Origin: Fen-999 sp044220545
GTDB taxonomy: Bacteria > Pseudomonadota > Gammaproteobacteria > Burkholderiales > Rhodocyclaceae
Length of the DNA stretch: 26,005 nucleotides
Direction of reading: 5' to 3'
Assembly (NCBI GenBank): GCA_044220545.1
Contig: JBGAQX010000044.1
Coordinates: 1-26,005 of the forward strand
Shown here: in pieces, positions 1 through 7,746 of the stretch
Position numbering within the stretch: position 1 is the stretch's first letter
How the letters are laid out: each line of letters starts with the position of its first letter
Position numbers and translations under genes: made by a program
The notes under the pieces: generated by a model
Told to the model about the DNA's origin: nothing
What the model saw: the letters and a program-made list of their open reading frames with translations, nothing else
Database searches by the model: none

Positions 1-662
1 AAATACAGCGTGTTGTTGATGAATAGCCATTTCGAAAAATGAAACAGCTCGCGCCAGGCAACCAGCGTGACCGATGGCCGGTAGCGACTCATCTGGAAGC
101 TTATAGCCACGCTCGCCAGACGCCCGACGATCATGCCAATGATCAAGGCCCAGTAGGATCGCAACCAGAACGCACAACCCACCGTTACGCAAAACGTCAC
201 CACGCGGCGCCAAATTATGAACTTGAACTCGTCCCGAAAATGCAGATCCTTACGGAAATTGACGACACCGATATTCGAGAATCCGCTGATCGCATACGGC
301 AGGGCCAGAACGTACATGACCGCTTCAAGCCGGGGTTCCCGATAGAAGATTGCCGCCGGTATCGCCAAGGCAGCGAGCGTGACACCACAGAAGAGCCCGA
401 ACAGCACGTTGAAGGTCCACACCGTATCGTAGTGCGAACGGTTCGCTTCCTTGTTCTGGATGAGCGCGAGATCAAAATTGAACGCACCGAGCAGGTCCAG
501 GACCGCACCGATCGCTGTGGCCATGGCAACCAGGCCAAAATCCTCCGGAACCAGGAGCCTGGCCAGGATCAGCGTGCTGACGACGCCAATGCCCCGATCC
601 ACCAAGCGAGCAAAGACCATCCACACGATACCGCCCGCCATTCGTTGCTGAATGGAGGTCAT
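1..662 (-). CDS. Wzx-like polysaccharide flippase, partial (N-terminal part only)
   Basis: This gene starts at ATG 662 and stays open past the left edge, giving about 220 codons of the N-terminal half. I translated the minus strand by hand. The protein begins MTSIQQRMAGGIVWM and contains ARLLVPEDFGLVAMA, a pattern typical of the polysaccharide transporter (PST/Wzx) branch of the MOP flippase superfamily. Several hydrophobic segments alternate with short polar loops (roughly residues 10-35, 40-62, 85-108, 117-135, 150-172, 175-195). Members flip undecaprenyl-linked repeat units across the inner membrane. Its start overlaps the stop of the upstream ligase gene (ATGA-type), so it is probably translationally coupled to the EPS operon. 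Its presence implies a Wzx/Wzy-dependent pathway; no Wzy polymerase is visible in the window. The family is clear; the substrate cannot be read from sequence. Confidence 0.88.
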   Translation of the reverse strand, partial: MTSIQQRMAGGIVWMVFARLVDRGIGVVSTLILARLLVPEDFGLVAMATAIGAVLDLLGAFNFDLALIQNKEANRSHYDTVWTFNVLFGLFCGVTLAALAIPAAIFYREPRLEAVMYVLALPYAISGFSNIGVVNFRKDLHFRDEFKFIIWRRVVTFCVTVGCAFWLRSYWALIIGMIVGRLASVAISFQMSRYRPSVTLVAWRELFHFSKWLFINNTLY

Positions 663-2068
663 GCGCCCGGCCCCGAGCCCGTCTTGACCTTGCTCACGAC
701 ATACCTGAACTTCCCCGATTTCTCCGGTGCGATTTCCGCTACCCGCTCCACCGCCACGGCCACGCCTCGCCCCAGCCTGGCCTGGAATCCATTCACGATC
801 ACTTCTATCGATTCAGGCATGAACTCGTCGCCCGCCACCAGCAGTACGCGCGTCAGGTCCAGGCTTTCCTGGATGATCTTGAATTGTTTGACGCCAGGCA
901 GATCGCGGACGATATAAACCAGCGCCAGGCCATGCATCACCGTGCCGTCGGCGGCGACCACGAAGTCGGTGGTGCGACCCTGAATGTCCTTCAGCATCGG
1001 CAGGCCACGACCGCACTCGCACTCTTCCTCGTCGAGCACGCCGACGTCGCCGGTGCGATAGCGGATGAAGGGGAACTCGCGCGTGCCCAGGTGGGTGACG
1101 ACGATTTCCCCGGCTTCGCCGGCGGGCAGCACTTGGCCATCGTTGCCGACGATCTCGACGATGATGTCCTCGCCGCTGATATGCATTCCGCCGTAAGGGC
1201 ACTCATGGGCGATGAAGCCCGCGTCGCGGCCGCCGTAGCCGTTGGCGACGCCGCAGCCGAAGGTGGCCGCGATCAATTCCCGCTGGTCGTCGTAGAGCCG
1301 TTCCGAGGTGACGAAGGCGACGTGGATGCCGAGGTCATCCAGGCGTTGGCCGGTGGAGCGGGCATGTCGCGCGATATGCGCGAAGGCGGACGGATAGCCG
1401 AACAGCATGCTCGGGCGGAAGGCGCGGATGTCGCGGATGAAGCCGTCGAGCTTGGCCGGCGACATTTCGAAGGCCGGCAGCAGCCGGGTGCGCAGCAGCT
1501 TGTCGCGAATCAGTCGGACGCGGTCTTGCGCGCCCAGTTCAATCGGCGAGCCCCAGACGACGATCTCCGGGTCGCCGATATCGACACGCCACCAACGGGT
1601 CGCGCGCCACTTGGCGGCGACGTCGTGGCTGATGCGCTCGAGGCCCATGTGGAAGATCAGCGGCTCGCCGCTGGAGCCACCGGTGTTGTAGCGTTTGAGC
1701 GGCCCGGCGACTTCCGACTTGAGGTCGTTGTCGCGAATCAGCGCCTTGGTCAGCAACGGCAGCCGTCGCAGATCGTCCGGGCTGGTCATGGCGGCGGGGT
1801 CGAAGCCGATCTGCTTGAACATGGCTCTGTAGTACGGCACGTGGCGGCCGACGTAGCCGAGCATGTCGCGCAGGCGAACCAGGCGATAGTCCTGAAGCTG
1901 CGCGTATGGCCACCATTGGCTGCGCTCCAGCGCGTGCAGGCGGGCGACGCTGTCGTGGCCCTTGAGGCGCTCATGCAAGGGAAATATCAGCCGCGACACC
2001 AGCCGCGTCCACAACGTGCTCTTCGCTGGCGTGGCCAGCCAGGTGGCGCACGGCTCGTTCTGTCTCAT
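659..2068 (-). CDS. CapK/PaaK-like adenylate-forming ligase of EPS cluster
   Basis: A 469-residue protein of the phenylacetate-CoA ligase / CapK group of AMP-forming enzymes. The phosphate-binding motif TGGSSGEP lies at residues 129-136, a GYGGRD segment near 277-282, and the YRTGD adenylate motif at 337-341, followed by CECGRG at 350-355, as in PaaK-like proteins. CapK relatives sit in capsule and EPS loci and probably activate a small acid (an acyl group or amino acid) before it is attached to the polymer; the actual substrate is unknown. No carrier protein gene is seen nearby. The start ATG overlaps the stop of the upstream glycosyltransferase by four bases (ATGA), and the end overlaps the flippase start, which supports both boundaries. 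Confidence 0.88.
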   Translation of the reverse strand: MRQNEPCATWLATPAKSTLWTRLVSRLIFPLHERLKGHDSVARLHALERSQWWPYAQLQDYRLVRLRDMLGYVGRHVPYYRAMFKQIGFDPAAMTSPDDLRRLPLLTKALIRDNDLKSEVAGPLKRYNTGGSSGEPLIFHMGLERISHDVAAKWRATRWWRVDIGDPEIVVWGSPIELGAQDRVRLIRDKLLRTRLLPAFEMSPAKLDGFIRDIRAFRPSMLFGYPSAFAHIARHARSTGQRLDDLGIHVAFVTSERLYDDQRELIAATFGCGVANGYGGRDAGFIAHECPYGGMHISGEDIIVEIVGNDGQVLPAGEAGEIVVTHLGTREFPFIRYRTGDVGVLDEEECECGRGLPMLKDIQGRTTDFVVAADGTVMHGLALVYIVRDLPGVKQFKIIQESLDLTRVLLVAGDEFMPESIEVIVNGFQARLGRGVAVAVERVAEIAPEKSGKFRYVVSKVKTGSGPGA

Positions 2069-3279
2069 TGGCTTGCTCCCGCCGTATCGACCAGCCGGTT
2101 GAATTCACCAGCCAGCACCTCAATGCGTTTTTCCCACGAATTGTCCCGGGCGTAGGCCATGATCGCGCTCCGGTCCCAAGCCCGGTCCAGGGCCTGCTCG
2201 ATGGCCCGTTGCAGGGCCGGTCCGTCACCAAAGGGAACGATGGTGCCAAGATCCTCGCGGCAGACCACCTCGGTGTTGCCGCCGACGTCAGTGGTCACCA
2301 CCGGCAGGCCGCAGGCCATGGCTTCGAGGAAGACATTTGCCCAGCCCTCGTTGCGCGTCGCCAGCACGAAGACGTCCGCCGCGCTCAGCCACTGCGAAAG
2401 ATCGTTCGGCGCCACCGGGCCGGTGAATACGACGCGATCAGCCAGGCCGAGGCGCCGCGCCCGCAGCTTCAGCTCGTCGGTCATGTCGCCTTCCGGACTG
2501 CCGCCGCCGACCACCAGGTAGATGATATTCGGGAACCGTGCGGCGATCGCCGGCAAACAGTCGATCACCCGGTGAAAGCCCTTGCGCTCGACCAGTCCGC
2601 CGACCGAGATCAAGACTCTCGCAGCGACCGGCAGCGAGAGGCTCCGCCGCGATTCATCGCGCGCCACGGGGCGGAATCGCGAAAGGTCTACACCGTTGCC
2701 GACAACGCGCACCTTGGCGCCCGGAATTCCCAGCCCCACCGCCAGTTGCTTCAGCGAGTCGGAAACCGCGAAAACCCTCGTGGCCCCGGCCAACGCCGCG
2801 ACCACGCGCTTGCGCAGCGCGGGTTGCCTGGCATGCCCGGGCTCGGTGCCGCGCAGGGTTATGGTCACAGGCAGCCTGAGCCAGTGACCAAGCAGCGAGG
2901 CGGCATGGCCGCTGGGGTAGGCGAAATGCGCGTCGATCAGATTTACACCGAAGGTCTTCCGCAGCCTCAGCAGGGTAGGCAGGCAGCCCAGCGCCATCGA
3001 AAAGCCGTCCAGACGCCGAAGAATCCCGGGCAGGGCGAGAAAGCGGGGAAAGAAGACGTCAAAACCCTGCTGCTCTTCGTGATGCGGCGCCGGCGGGCGA
3101 TAGCCGGGCCGGAAGCGCCGGATAAGCCACTGGAGAGGAAACCAGGGCTGCGGCGAAACAACCACCAGGGGAAAACGTTGGCCGACGCGGAACATGCGCT
3201 CGCGAACGAACAGGCCGGCGTTCGGTTGGCCGGCATGCGGAAACAGGGTGGACAAAACCACCAAGCGCGGCTCCGACAT
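2065..3279 (-). CDS. GT4-family glycosyltransferase
   Basis: A 404-residue GT-B fold glycosyltransferase. The N-terminal domain opens with LVVLSTLFPH and has DAHFAYPSG near residues 117-124. The C-terminal nucleotide-sugar domain shows ISVGGLVERKG (224-234) and the EX7E motif EGWANVFLE with E311 and E319, followed by AMACGLPVVTTDVGG, typical of GT4 retaining enzymes. It would add a sugar to the lipid-linked EPS repeat unit at the cytoplasmic face of the inner membrane. The open frame continues upstream through the deacetylase gene, but I take ATG 3279 because it overlaps that gene's stop as TGATG and the family sequence begins there. Donor and acceptor sugars are unknown. Confidence 0.92.
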   Translation of the reverse strand: MSEPRLVVLSTLFPHAGQPNAGLFVRERMFRVGQRFPLVVVSPQPWFPLQWLIRRFRPGYRPPAPHHEEQQGFDVFFPRFLALPGILRRLDGFSMALGCLPTLLRLRKTFGVNLIDAHFAYPSGHAASLLGHWLRLPVTITLRGTEPGHARQPALRKRVVAALAGATRVFAVSDSLKQLAVGLGIPGAKVRVVGNGVDLSRFRPVARDESRRSLSLPVAARVLISVGGLVERKGFHRVIDCLPAIAARFPNIIYLVVGGGSPEGDMTDELKLRARRLGLADRVVFTGPVAPNDLSQWLSAADVFVLATRNEGWANVFLEAMACGLPVVTTDVGGNTEVVCREDLGTIVPFGDGPALQRAIEQALDRAWDRSAIMAYARDNSWEKRIEVLAGEFNRLVDTAGASQ

Positions 3280-4247
3280 CAGTCGACTGGCGCCGTTGCG
3301 TAGCCACCGCGACGCAGGTTGCCAGCCAGCCGCAGGCCGTAGCGCCAGGCACTGCGATCCCACGGCGAAAAGCGCGGGATCTGGAAGACATCGCAACCCG
3401 GCGATGCCGCGCCCCAGGCGGTGGAAACCGCCGCCGCAAAGCCCGCCTCCCGGGCCAGGCGTACGTGCGCCCCGGTGTAGTCCTCGCCGGGTTTGCCGTT
3501 CGGATAGGCAAACAGGTCCACCGGGATGCCGACGATCTCCTCGAGACGACGGCGGCCGTCCACCATCTCGGCCAGGGCCTGGTCGTCGCTCAGGCTGGCG
3601 AGGATCGGGTGGTGGACGGTGTGGCCGCCGATGGTCATGCCGGCCCGCGCCATCTCGCGCAGTTGCGCCGAAGTCAGCATCAGGTCGTTGGGCGGAGCGA
3701 CACCGGCGCAAGCGGCAATGGCGTCCACCCGCCGCTGGCGCTCGGCGGGCTCCAGGTACTTCAGGCGCGGGATCAGCGCGTGGATGGCGGCCCGGCGCCG
3801 CTCGACCGTGTCGACCGGATAGACATCCAGCCCGACCGGCGTCAGGTCGAGCACGTGGCCCTGGGCAAGACGAACGGTTTCGATCACGGTGTCATTCCAC
3901 ATGCGACCGCCATCGAGAAAGCCCGTGGCGACGAAGAATGTCGCGGTCAGCCCGTGTGCCTGCAGTATCGGCAGGGCCACCGTGCGGTTGTCGGCGTAAC
4001 CGTCGTCGAAGGTGATGACGGCCGGCCGGGCCGGCAGGTCGCCCTTGAGCAATCCGTCGACCGCCCTGGTCAGCGGCAGAACGTTGAACCACCGCTTGAG
4101 CCAGCCAAGCTGTTGCGCAAAGGTGCGCGCATGCGCTTCGCCCGGAAAGAGAGGATCCGGCTGTTCATGCACGCGATGGAAGATGAGCACGGACAGGCGG
4201 GAGCGGCTTCCCGCCGGCGCCAGGGCGTTGAAGAGCAGCCGCATCAT
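3279..4247 (-). CDS. NodB-type polysaccharide deacetylase
   Basis: A 322-residue carbohydrate esterase family 4 protein. Metal and catalytic motif 1 is TFDDGYAD (79-86) and motif 2 is HTVHH (209-213), giving the Asp-His-His metal site of the NodB fold; FAYPNG follows further on. Such enzymes remove N- or O-acetyl groups from polymers or intermediates. No clear signal peptide is present, only a modest hydrophobic N-terminus, so a cytoplasmic or membrane-associated role cannot be excluded. The first of two adjacent ATG codons (4247, 4244) overlaps the previous stop as ATGA. A second, different deacetylase of the XrtA type lies at 21498-22343, so the locus carries two. The family is certain; the substrate is not. 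Confidence 0.9.
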   Translation of the reverse strand: MMRLLFNALAPAGSRSRLSVLIFHRVHEQPDPLFPGEAHARTFAQQLGWLKRWFNVLPLTRAVDGLLKGDLPARPAVITFDDGYADNRTVALPILQAHGLTATFFVATGFLDGGRMWNDTVIETVRLAQGHVLDLTPVGLDVYPVDTVERRRAAIHALIPRLKYLEPAERQRRVDAIAACAGVAPPNDLMLTSAQLREMARAGMTIGGHTVHHPILASLSDDQALAEMVDGRRRLEEIVGIPVDLFAYPNGKPGEDYTGAHVRLAREAGFAAAVSTAWGAASPGCDVFQIPRFSPWDRSAWRYGLRLAGNLRRGGYATAPVD

Positions 4248-5203
4248 CCCGGCGCCCCCCAGCGAAGCTGCGCCACCAGCGAGGCCGTCAGGATCAAGCC
4301 GAGCGCCGCGCCCCGCCGCAGGCTTCGCCCGAGTGCAGCCAGGCGGCGGGCCGCCGCCTGGCCTTCCTCCGCCGGGTAGATGCGAATGCGCGGTTGCACA
4401 CCGGCGATGATGGCGGCCACATGGGCCAGGACCCGCGATACCCGGCCGGCGGCGCGCACCAGGGGATGGGCATAGAGCGAGAAGACCGCGTTGCCCCACC
4501 ACAAGTACCATTCGGCCGCGCCGCGCCGGAAGTAGTCCAATGCCTTGGCCGGCTCGACATAGCCGGGACGGCCACCGCCATTTGGCCGCATGGCCACCGG
4601 ACCCCGACGACCGAGCAGGCTGGCGCGGAACTCGAGCGCCGACAGCACCTGGCCGGTCGTCGCGTCGACGACATGGAAGTTGTTGTGCGGGTCGAGAAAG
4701 CGCCACGCGCCGGCCTGGCCGTCGAACACTTCGACGAACGTGTGACCGTGGCCGCCGAAACCATCGAAAGAGAACGCCCATTGGCGGGCGAACAGACCCG
4801 CCGCGTGGGCCAGCGCCAGGAACACCTTGACGAAATCCGCGCAGTAGCCGTGGCCATTGCGGATGCCGCGATAGCTGGCCATCAGGTCGTCCTGCAAGGG
4901 CCCCAGGTCGCGGGTGTTTTCGACCAGATGACCGGCGATACGGACCGCCTTCGCCCAGTCGCCCAGTCCGTCCAGACCGAGCCCGGCGACGATGGTGACG
5001 AAATCCTCGCTCGCCGCCAGGCGCTCGCGGCGGAAATCGGCCGGAACCGTCGCCGGGGTCCAGTCGAAGTCGCCATCGGCGGCGGCTTGCACCAGCAGGG
5101 CGTTGCGCAGGCGCACGGTCTCGGTCAACGGCCAGGCGCGACGGAGCAGCCAAGCTCCGAGAGTGGCCAAGGCCGCCAGGTTGGCCGCCACGCCCGGTGA
5201 CAT
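4244..5203 (-). CDS. Transglutaminase-like membrane protein of unknown function
   Basis: A 319-residue protein starting at ATG 5203, four bases after the dehydrogenase stop. A hydrophobic N-terminal segment (residues 4-20) and another near the C-terminus (about 296-312) suggest membrane attachment. Between them is a papain-like transglutaminase core: NGHGYCADF with C121, GHGHTFVEVF with H154, and FLDPHNNF with D171, a full Cys-His-Asp triad in the right order and spacing. Transglutaminase-like proteins can be proteases, peptide cyclisers or amidases, so the reaction is not predictable. Its place between a sugar-nucleotide dehydrogenase and a deacetylase points to a role in EPS modification or attachment. 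I do not recognise a named family. The longer open frame starting at 5296 overlaps the dehydrogenase gene and is less likely. Confidence 0.8.
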   Translation of the reverse strand: MSPGVAANLAALATLGAWLLRRAWPLTETVRLRNALLVQAAADGDFDWTPATVPADFRRERLAASEDFVTIVAGLGLDGLGDWAKAVRIAGHLVENTRDLGPLQDDLMASYRGIRNGHGYCADFVKVFLALAHAAGLFARQWAFSFDGFGGHGHTFVEVFDGQAGAWRFLDPHNNFHVVDATTGQVLSALEFRASLLGRRGPVAMRPNGGGRPGYVEPAKALDYFRRGAAEWYLWWGNAVFSLYAHPLVRAAGRVSRVLAHVAAIIAGVQPRIRIYPAEEGQAAARRLAALGRSLRRGAALGLILTASLVAQLRWGAPG

Positions 5204-5207
5204 GCGC

Positions 5208-6524
5208 TTACCAGCACAGGCCTTGGTATTGGCCACGCAGCGCCGCGCGGTCCGGCATGTTGGCCAGGTCGACGACCAGTTGATCCTCGCGCACACAGCG
5301 CCGCAGCGTCTCGAAGATCTTTGGATCGGCCAGGCCGACCACCAGCACTTCGGATTCGGCGATGACGCTTTCCAGGTCGCTGCGCATCAGGTTGCCGATG
5401 TGCGGCACGTGCTGCTCGATGAAGCGCCGGTTGGCGCCGAGCAGATTGGACAGGTGCACCTCCGGGTCATAGACCAGCAGGTTCAGGCCCTTGCCGAAGA
5501 AGTGTTCGGCGATCGCCACCAGGGGGCTTTCGCGCAGGTCGTCGGTGCCGGTCTTGAAGGATAGGCCGATCATGCCGACACGGCGCTTGCCGGACGCCAT
5601 GACTTTCTCGATGGCATGGTCGATATGCACGCGGTTCGAGGTCAGGATGCTGCTCAACATGGGCAGTTCGACGTCGCGCATCTTGGCGAAATAGGAGGTG
5701 GCGCGCAGGTCCTTGGGCAGGCAGGAACCGCCGAAGGCGAAACCCGGCTTCAAGTACACCGTGGAGATGTTCAGTTGCGTGTCCCGGCAGACGAGGTCCA
5801 TGACCTCGAAGGGGTCGACGCCCATGGCTTCGCATACGCGGGCGGTCTCGTTGGCGAAGGTGATCTTGAGGGCGTGGAAGTTGTTGCAGGCGTACTTGAC
5901 CATCTCGGCCGAACGGATCGACGTCGGATAGAACTTGCAGGGTAGATGGCCGAACAACCCGCGCAGCAGTTCGACCGGCGCTTCGCTGTTGGCGCCAACG
6001 ATGGTGAACGGCGGCTTGTCGTAGTCCTTGATGGACGACCCTTCGCGCAGGAACTCGGGCTGGAAGCAGAGATGGAAGTCCACGCCGTCCTTCTTGCCGG
6101 ACTCGCGCTCCATGATCGGCAGCAGCACCTCTTCGACCGTGCCGGGCACCAGCGTCGAGCGAAAGACGAAGGTGTGCGGCGTCGCCTTGTCGCGCATGAT
6201 GGCGCCCAGATCCTTGGCCAGACGCAGCATGGCGGACTGGTCCTGGCTGCCGTTGGCGGCCGACGGCGTGCCGACGCAGATCAGGGAGAGATCGGTGTGG
6301 CGCATGGCCTCCCGCACGTCCTGGGTGACATGGACGCGGCCACTGGCGGCCACCTGCCGCATGAGGTCGATCATGCCCTCCTCCACCACCGGCGTCTTGC
6401 CCTCGCTGATGAGCGCCAGCTTGGCGGGATCGACATCGACACCATGGACCGTGTGGCCGTCGCGGGCCAGGCAGGCCAGCGAAACCGCTCCAACATAGCC
6501 GAGACCGAAAATGCTGATATTCAC
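5208..6524 (-). CDS. AlgD-like GDP-mannose 6-dehydrogenase family protein
   Basis: A 438-residue nucleotide-sugar dehydrogenase, close to the length of AlgD. The N-terminal Rossmann motif is IFGLGYVGAVSLA (5-17). The catalytic part shows PEFLREGSS (156-164), K210-x3-N214 and GGSCLPKD with C268, which from memory is also the number of the catalytic cysteine of Pseudomonas AlgD. PEFLREG and FAFGGSCLPKD favour the GDP-mannose over the UDP-glucose dehydrogenase group. The enzyme oxidises the C6 alcohol of a nucleotide sugar to a uronic acid in two NAD-dependent steps, so the polymer probably contains a uronic acid, likely mannuronic. The start is GTG 6524, preceded by a good ribosome site (GGAAAG) about six bases upstream. 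UDP-glucose as substrate remains possible. Confidence 0.9.
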   Translation of the reverse strand: MNISIFGLGYVGAVSLACLARDGHTVHGVDVDPAKLALISEGKTPVVEEGMIDLMRQVAASGRVHVTQDVREAMRHTDLSLICVGTPSAANGSQDQSAMLRLAKDLGAIMRDKATPHTFVFRSTLVPGTVEEVLLPIMERESGKKDGVDFHLCFQPEFLREGSSIKDYDKPPFTIVGANSEAPVELLRGLFGHLPCKFYPTSIRSAEMVKYACNNFHALKITFANETARVCEAMGVDPFEVMDLVCRDTQLNISTVYLKPGFAFGGSCLPKDLRATSYFAKMRDVELPMLSSILTSNRVHIDHAIEKVMASGKRRVGMIGLSFKTGTDDLRESPLVAIAEHFFGKGLNLLVYDPEVHLSNLLGANRRFIEQHVPHIGNLMRSDLESVIAESEVLVVGLADPKIFETLRRCVREDQLVVDLANMPDRAALRGQYQGLCW

Positions 6525-6540
6525 GTTGCTTTCCTTTTCT

Positions 6541-7746
6541 TCAGGTTCTTTGTGTTTGCTTGTGATTCGCGAGGCAGCGCTCGATGATGCCATCGAGCCG
6601 CCGCATCGAATTCGGCCAGGCATGGTTGCTCAGCATGCGCTCCCGCCCGGCGGTCGCCAGACGGTTGCGTTCGGCCGGGTTGTCGAGGATGCGCAGTATC
6701 GCCCGGGCGCAATCCGCCGGCGTGTCGGCGACCAGAAAGTGCTCTTCACCCTTGGCGTCGACACCGCCGGCGGCCACCGAGCTGGTCACCACGGGCACGC
6801 CCATGGCCATGGCCTCGAGTATCTTGTTCTGCGTGCCGCGCGCGATGGTGAGCGGCGCCACCATGGCCGCCGAGGCGCGCACATGGGGCCGCACGTCGGG
6901 CACCGAGCCGGTCACCGTCACGCCGGGCAGTTCGCCGAGCTTGCGCATGGCCGGCGACGGGTCGGCGCCGACGATGGTGAGCTTGATGTTGGGCCGCTGG
7001 GCCCGCAGCAGCGGCAGCGTGTTGGCGCAGAAGTCGGCCATGCACTGCTGGTTCGGGTAGTAGTCCATGCGACCGATGAAGCTGATGGTGTCCGGATCGT
7101 AGGCCGTGCCATCCGGAGCGAAGAAATCGGCATCGACGCCATTGGGAAACCAGTCGCTGGGCACATCGACACCGTAACCGCGCAGGGTTTCCCATTCGGC
7201 GCGCGTGGTGGCCGTGCACAGGTCGAAACGGGCCGCCAGACGCTTTTCCTCGCGCAGCATTTTGCTGCCTTCCAGCCAGTAGCCCAGGCTCAACGGGAAC
7301 GGCTTGGATTGGGCGTATTCGAGCCACTTCTGCGAATCCATGTCGCCGAAATCGAGAATTTTCGGCACACCTTGGACATCGGCCACATACTGCGCGACCG
7401 ACGAACAATGCACGAAGATGAGATCGAAGCGGGTGCCGCGCAGCAGTTCCCGGATGCGTCGCGCCAGCGTCGGCGAATAGAAGAAACCCATCGACGAAGG
7501 CACCGTGGTCGGCAACCGCGCCACCATGCGCGCCACTTGCACGGGGTTGCTCACCCGGGCCATCTCGAAGGCGGCGCAGTGCGGCGCGATGCCTTCGCCT
7601 TCGCGCGCCTCGTCGTCCGAACGCGCCAGCGACGCCACCGTCACCTGGTGATTCTGGCTCAGGTGCCGGATCATGTTGAAGGGGCGGATCTTGCCGCCAC
7701 GCTTGGGCGGGAAGGGAAAGCGATGACAGACGTAGAGGATCTTCAT
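6541..7746 (-). CDS. XrtA-associated sugar transferase (stp1 / TIGR03087-like)
   Basis: A 401-residue GT-B glycosyltransferase beginning MKILYVCHRFPFPPKRGGK, the opening characteristic of the PEP-CTERM/EpsH1-associated sugar transferase family 1. FIGRMDYYPN marks the start of the C-terminal domain, and RGTQNKILEAMAMGVPVV is the GT4 donor-site region. It would add one sugar to the lipid-linked repeat unit. The frame is open for 137 codons further upstream, but that part lies inside the amidotransferase gene and looks random. ATG 7746 overlaps the amidotransferase stop (ATGA) and fits the family start. This family is seen almost only in exosortase-containing genomes, which supports functional linkage to the XrtA locus. 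Confidence 0.92.
   Translation of the reverse strand: MKILYVCHRFPFPPKRGGKIRPFNMIRHLSQNHQVTVASLARSDDEAREGEGIAPHCAAFEMARVSNPVQVARMVARLPTTVPSSMGFFYSPTLARRIRELLRGTRFDLIFVHCSSVAQYVADVQGVPKILDFGDMDSQKWLEYAQSKPFPLSLGYWLEGSKMLREEKRLAARFDLCTATTRAEWETLRGYGVDVPSDWFPNGVDADFFAPDGTAYDPDTISFIGRMDYYPNQQCMADFCANTLPLLRAQRPNIKLTIVGADPSPAMRKLGELPGVTVTGSVPDVRPHVRASAAMVAPLTIARGTQNKILEAMAMGVPVVTSSVAAGGVDAKGEEHFLVADTPADCARAILRILDNPAERNRLATAGRERMLSNHAWPNSMRRLDGIIERCLANHKQTQRT

Noticed and set aside
39..3303. Long plus-strand open frames (39-917, 884-2155, 2068-3303)
   Set aside because: They lie opposite well-supported minus-strand genes; their translations are rich in Arg, Ala, Gly, Asp and His without any family motif, as expected for antisense frames in GC-rich DNA.
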